Shown here: one piece after another, positions 52,532 to 55,737 of the stretch
Layout: every line of letters starts with the position of its first letter
Numbering within the stretch: the stretch's first letter is position 1
Assembly: GCA_910588225.1 (NCBI GenBank)
Contig: CAJUQT010000025.1
Location: forward strand, 1 to 55,737
Origin: an uncultured Acetatifactor sp.
GTDB lineage: Bacteria > Bacillota > Clostridia > Lachnospirales > Lachnospiraceae
DNA length: 55,737 bases
Reading direction: 5' to 3'
Notes under the pieces: model-generated
The model's input: only the letters and a program-made list of their open reading frames with translations
What the model was told of the DNA's origin: nothing
Databases searched by the model: none
Translations under genes and position numbers: made by a program

Positions 52532-53899
52532 ATGCAATATGATATTATCATTGTAGGGGCAGGGCCGGGAGGCATTTTCTCCGCCTATGAATTGACGAAG
52601 AATGCGCCAAAGCTGAAGATTGCGGTCTTCGAGGCGGGACATGCTCTGGAGAAAAGGCACTGTCCCATTGACGGAGACAAAGTGAAAAGCTGTATCGGAT
52701 GTAAATCCTGCTCCATTATGAGCGGCTTCGGAGGAGCAGGGGCCTTTTCCGACGGAAAGTACAATATTACAAATGATTTCGGCGGCACGCTCCATGAGTA
52801 CATCGGGAAAAAACAGGCAGTGGAGCTGATGGAATACGTGGATGATATCAACATGAAGTTCGGCGGAGAGGGGACCAAAATGTATTCCACAGCCGGAACC
52901 AGCTTTAAGAAAACCTGTCTGCAGAATAAGCTGAAGCTTCTGGACGCCTCCGTGCGGCATCTGGGAACGGATATCAATTTCGTGGTGCTGGAGCATCTGT
53001 ATGACTGGATGAAGGAAAGGATAGAGTTCCACTTTGACAGTTCGGTGGACAGTATCGAGCTGACAGAAGGCGGCTATCTGGTAAAAAGTGGCGGCCAGGC
53101 TTACTCCTGCGAAAAATGTATCGTGTCCGTGGGGCGAAGCGGCAGCAAATGGATGGAGAAAATCTGCGGAGAGCTGGACATTCCCACCAAATCCAACCGG
53201 GTGGACATCGGTGTGCGGGTGGAGCTGCCGGCGGTGATTTTCTCCCACCTGACAGACGAGCTTTACGAGAGCAAGATTGTGTACCGGACCGAAAAATTCG
53301 AGGACAATGTGCGGACCTTCTGTATGAACCCTTATGGAATCGTGGTAAACGAGAATACCAACGGAATTGTCACTGTAAACGGACACAGCTTTGACAGCCC
53401 GGAGAAACGCACAGACAATACCAATTTTGCACTGCTGGTGGCAAAGCATTTTTCGGAGCCTTTCAAGGACAGCAACGGATACGGCGAGAGCATTGCCCGA
53501 CTTTCCAACATGCTGGGAGGCGGCGTCATCGTCCAGCGCTTCGGTGACCTGGTGCGGGGACGCCGCAGTAACGGAAAGCGGATAGAGGAGGGGCTTGTGA
53601 CGCCCACTCTGGCCGCCACCCCCGGAGACCTGAGCCTGGTACTGCCAAAGCGCATTCTGGACGGCATTATTGAGATGATCTATGCCCTGGACAAGATTGC
53701 ACCCGGCACGGCCAATGACGACACCCTGCTTTACGGGGTGGAGGTAAAGTTCTATAACATGGAAGTGGAGCTGGATGAGCATCTGGAGTGCAGGCACAGG
53801 GACATGTATATCATCGGGGACGGCAGCGGCGTGACCCATTCCCTGTCCCACGCCTCCGCCAGCGGGGTATATGTGGCAAGGCATATTCTGGAGGGGTGA
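52532..53899 (+). CDS. FAD-dependent oxidoreductase (uncharacterised FAD-dehydrogenase type)
   Basis: This 455-residue flavoprotein starts with the Rossmann motif IIIVGAGPGGIFSAYELTK. It has KSCIGCKSCSIMSGFGGAGAFSDGKYN, a cysteine-bearing segment typical of this FAD-dehydrogenase group, and ends MYIIGDGSGVTHSLSHASASG, the second FAD contact. It is soluble. The substrate is unknown, and the group is common in anaerobes. AGAGAGGTAAG precedes the ATG. A possible promoter, TTGCGA and TAGAAT with 18-base spacing, lies at about 52450-52479. Confidence 0.88.
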   Translation: MQYDIIIVGAGPGGIFSAYELTKNAPKLKIAVFEAGHALEKRHCPIDGDKVKSCIGCKSCSIMSGFGGAGAFSDGKYNITNDFGGTLHEYIGKKQAVELMEYVDDINMKFGGEGTKMYSTAGTSFKKTCLQNKLKLLDASVRHLGTDINFVVLEHLYDWMKERIEFHFDSSVDSIELTEGGYLVKSGGQAYSCEKCIVSVGRSGSKWMEKICGELDIPTKSNRVDIGVRVELPAVIFSHLTDELYESKIVYRTEKFEDNVRTFCMNPYGIVVNENTNGIVTVNGHSFDSPEKRTDNTNFALLVAKHFSEPFKDSNGYGESIARLSNMLGGGVIVQRFGDLVRGRRSNGKRIEEGLVTPTLAATPGDLSLVLPKRILDGIIEMIYALDKIAPGTANDDTLLYGVEVKFYNMEVELDEHLECRHRDMYIIGDGSGVTHSLSHASASGVYVARHILEG

Positions 53900-53954
53900 A
53901 GCCCTTTCTCTTGTGAATGCCATTGACTTTTTAATGTTTTCGACAGCCCATCTA

Positions 53955-54643
53955 AACCAATATCAGGTAATAAATCTTGACATTACCTCTTTTCTGTCGG
54001 TGGCCCAGAGAAAAGGGATTCCGCTGAAAGAAGTACCGGATATGATTGTCGATGGTCTTTCGGCTGAACTGAGTGAAATCTATCCTGACTGCGCCAGATC
54101 CATTTGGGATATCTGACTTGGGACAGAAAGGAAAAAACTGCCAGGATTCCAAATGAGGAGATAAAGGCGGAATTCCAGAAGATTCTGAAAGGCAGGACTG
54201 TGAACCGAAAATGGATGGAGCTGATCGGCCATTCGCAGAAGCTTTTGGAGGATACTATTGCGGGAAATGCAGAGGCAGTAGCAAAGGCGATAGAGGAGAT
54301 ACGCGACACGCAGTATGCGCCGACCTTCTACAATAACGAACAGGCGCTTCGATACGTGATCAAGTTTGCGTACATCGCTGCCGTGGACCAATATCTTAAA
54401 GTTGAGGAACTGCCATCCGGGAAGGGCGTCGCGGATGTGGTGTATCTGCCTAAGCGGAAATCCATGCTTCCGGCTATGGTGGTAGAATTGAAATGGGATA
54501 AGTCATCGGGAGGGGCCATCAGACAGATACGCGACAAAAATTATCCCGCAGTGCTTAAGGATTATGGCGGCGAGATCGTGATGGTGGAAATCAGCTATCA
54601 TTCGATGGCAAAAACCCACACATGCAAAATTGAGAGGAACTGA
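53955..54643 (+). pseudogene. Remnant of an AAA-ATPase/PD-(D/E)XK (DUF1703-type) gene
   Basis: Two frames hold pieces of one gene type. 53955-54116 encodes QYQVINLDITSFLSVAQ and LSAELSEIYPDC, resembling the N-terminal AAA-like domain after its P-loop. From about 54080 another frame encodes IHLGYLTWDRKEKTARIPNE and continues to GKGVADVVYLPKRK, PAMVVELKWDKSSGGAIRQI and YPAVLKDYGG, the PD-(D/E)XK end domain. The P-loop and the middle, roughly 300 residues, are gone and the join is out of frame near 54095. These genes are abundant in gut anaerobes and often decay. Confidence 0.72.
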
Positions 54644-54747
54644 GCATGTGTAAAATTACGATTATTTATTATTGTTAAACAGACAATAGGAAAGCAGAAA
54701 GTGATGACAACTACCGGCCGTATATGAAGAAGGAGGTTGCTGTGCTA

Positions 54748-54966
54748 ATGATGAAATTAAATAATAAAAAGCTGTTTTTGATTTTAGGCGTCTGCGTTTT
54801 TCTCCTTGGGATAACAGGGTTTGCAATTGCCAGGTCAGATAAATTTTTCGGTGACAGAACAGGGGCCGAAGATTCTTCTCTTTCAAATGACAACTTGTTT
54901 CCTTCTTATTGTGATTATGCCGCTGATGTAATGACTTACGTGCTTGAAGAGAATGATAAGATTTGA
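54748..54966 (+). CDS. Short single-pass membrane protein, unknown
   Basis: This protein of about 72 residues has one hydrophobic helix, KKLFLILGVCVFLLGITGFA, and a polar end with GDRTGAEDSSLSNDN. GAAGGAGG lies upstream; the GTG at 54742 or the ATGs at 54748 and 54751 could be used. No family is recognised. The frame may itself be a truncated gene, because transposase remnants begin shortly after its stop. Confidence 0.45.
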   Translation: MMKLNNKKLFLILGVCVFLLGITGFAIARSDKFFGDRTGAEDSSLSNDNLFPSYCDYAADVMTYVLEENDKI

Positions 54967-54989
54967 AAAAACAGCAATATCTATAAGCC

Positions 54990-55150
54990 AAAGCAAGATC
55001 CCTGTAGAGCGATAGAATATTGCCGAAAGAATAGGATTGCAGTACAGGCTTCTGCAGCGCCTGGGCAATGTGAAAGCCAGTTTATCATAACGGGTGGCAA
55101 TGCGGCGAAAGCCTTCAGTTTGAGAAAGTATTTTTCTGTCATAATCACAA
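54990..55150 (-). pseudogene. Degenerate transposase 3' fragment (IS5-like)
   Basis: On the minus strand one frame reads EKYFLKLKAF and the next reads GFRRIATRYDKLAFT. Together they resemble the ER.F.KLK.FRRIATRYDKLA end of IS5-type transposases with a frameshift between. A third frame, ACTAIL, may continue it. Only about 50 codons remain, and no terminal repeats are recognisable. Confidence 0.55.
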
Positions 55151-55204
55151 TAAATTTTAGATGACAATGAGAGATATGAAATAATAGATTTATGGAGGAT
55201 AGTT

Positions 55205-55737
55205 ATGGCTTTGGAAAATAAATTAGGCATTAATGATTTAGCAGAACTTGCGAGAGTAGAAGAGAAAATAAGTAAGACTAAAGCCATTAAATTATATGAA
55301 AACAAAATTGTTGAAGATTTCGATGTTGGAAAATTTTCTGGACTTGCTAAAATCCATAAATTTTTGTTTGATGAGTTATATGATTTTGCTGGAAAAATAA
55401 GAACAGTAAATATTGCAAAAGGAAACTTTAGATTTGCTCCTGTAATGTATTTGGAGACTGCATTAAAACATATTGATAATATGCCACAATCAACATTTGA
55501 TCAGATAATTGAAAAATATGTGGAAATGAATGTGGCTCATCCTTTTAGGGAAGGGAATGGAAGGAGCACGCGCATATGGTTAGATTTGATTTTGAAAAAG
55601 GAATTAAAATTAGTTGTAGACTGGAATAAGGTTGACAAAGAAGACTATTTGCCTGCAATGGAAAGAAGTCCAATTAAAGATGTGGAAATTAAGGTTTTAC
55701 TGAAGGAAGCATTAACAGATCAGATAGATGATAGGGA
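55205..55737 (+). CDS. Fic family AMPylase, class III type, truncated by the window end
   Basis: At least 177 codons are open to the end of the window. The active motif HPFREGNGRSTRIW matches HPFxxGNGRxxR exactly, so the enzyme should transfer AMP to a target protein. IRTVNIAKGNFRFAPVMYLE and AMERSPIKDVEIKVLLKEAL recall the small class III Fic proteins such as that of Neisseria meningitidis. In those, a C-terminal (S/T)xxxE(G/N) helix inhibits the enzyme; that part would lie beyond the window. GGAGG precedes the ATG. The gene is much more AT-rich than the rest of the window, which suggests transfer. No antitoxin gene is seen upstream. Confidence 0.88.
   Translation, partial: MALENKLGINDLAELARVEEKISKTKAIKLYENKIVEDFDVGKFSGLAKIHKFLFDELYDFAGKIRTVNIAKGNFRFAPVMYLETALKHIDNMPQSTFDQIIEKYVEMNVAHPFREGNGRSTRIWLDLILKKELKLVVDWNKVDKEDYLPAMERSPIKDVEIKVLLKEALTDQIDDR

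Noticed and set aside
52358..53923. 521-codon minus-strand ORF opposite the FAD oxidoreductase
   Set aside because: It is antisense to clear FAD-binding motifs and has no features of its own.

Overview
The window looks like a chromosomal segment of a gut-type Clostridia, most likely a Lachnospiraceae relative. The basis is mid-range base composition, strong GGAGG-type ribosome binding sites, a YesM/YesN-like two-component pair beside a sugar ABC transporter, a T-box ahead of thrS, Ddh, ECF-type ThiT, and several glycoside hydrolases (GH29, GH38, GH120). No rRNA, tRNA or CRISPR array was seen. Family assignments come from motifs and remembered family patterns, not from searches.

Layout. 1-745 has no gene but is full of repeats and contains a strongly foldable multi-hairpin element. 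746-9103 carries an inositol-dehydrogenase-like oxidoreductase, an anchored TraB/ChaN-like protein, a Uma2 nuclease-like gene behind a tiny leader ORF and perfect hairpin, a HAD phosphatase, a GH120 beta-xylosidase, an M20 peptidase, and thiT under a TPP riboswitch. 9518-15880 holds a Tet(M)-like ribosomal GTPase fused to a C-terminal NYN/YacP (Rae1-like) nuclease domain, a P-loop protein and an ABC-F ATPase. 16090-22003 holds an MraY-type transferase, GreA, a HAD-CPBP fusion, a family 2 glycosyltransferase and a membrane protein interrupted at a run of nine G. pdxS-pdxT follow on the minus strand.

23648-25809 holds a broken LacI-type gene and a PadR regulator with a DUF1700/DUF4097 protein. 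26217-41628 is a mannoside-utilisation region: a GntR-LacI hybrid regulator and a GH38 alpha-mannosidase with near-identical consensus promoters that share an operator-like sequence, then a sensor kinase/response regulator, a lipoprotein substrate-binding protein, two permeases, a Gfo/Idh oxidoreductase, an old-yellow-enzyme-type reductase and a flavoprotein that has lost its FAD-binding half. No transporter ATPase is present; many CUT1 systems borrow a shared one.

41685-49090 holds T-box-controlled thrS (without the TGS domain), ddh, a TIM-barrel isomerase, a HerA/YjgR-like ATPase and a GH29 alpha-L-fucosidase. 49200-52355 holds a small unknown gene and a LytTR response regulator followed by two unknown genes. 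The right end (53955-55737) is accessory: a decayed AAA/PD-(D/E)XK gene, a transposase scrap and an AT-rich Fic gene cut by the window edge.
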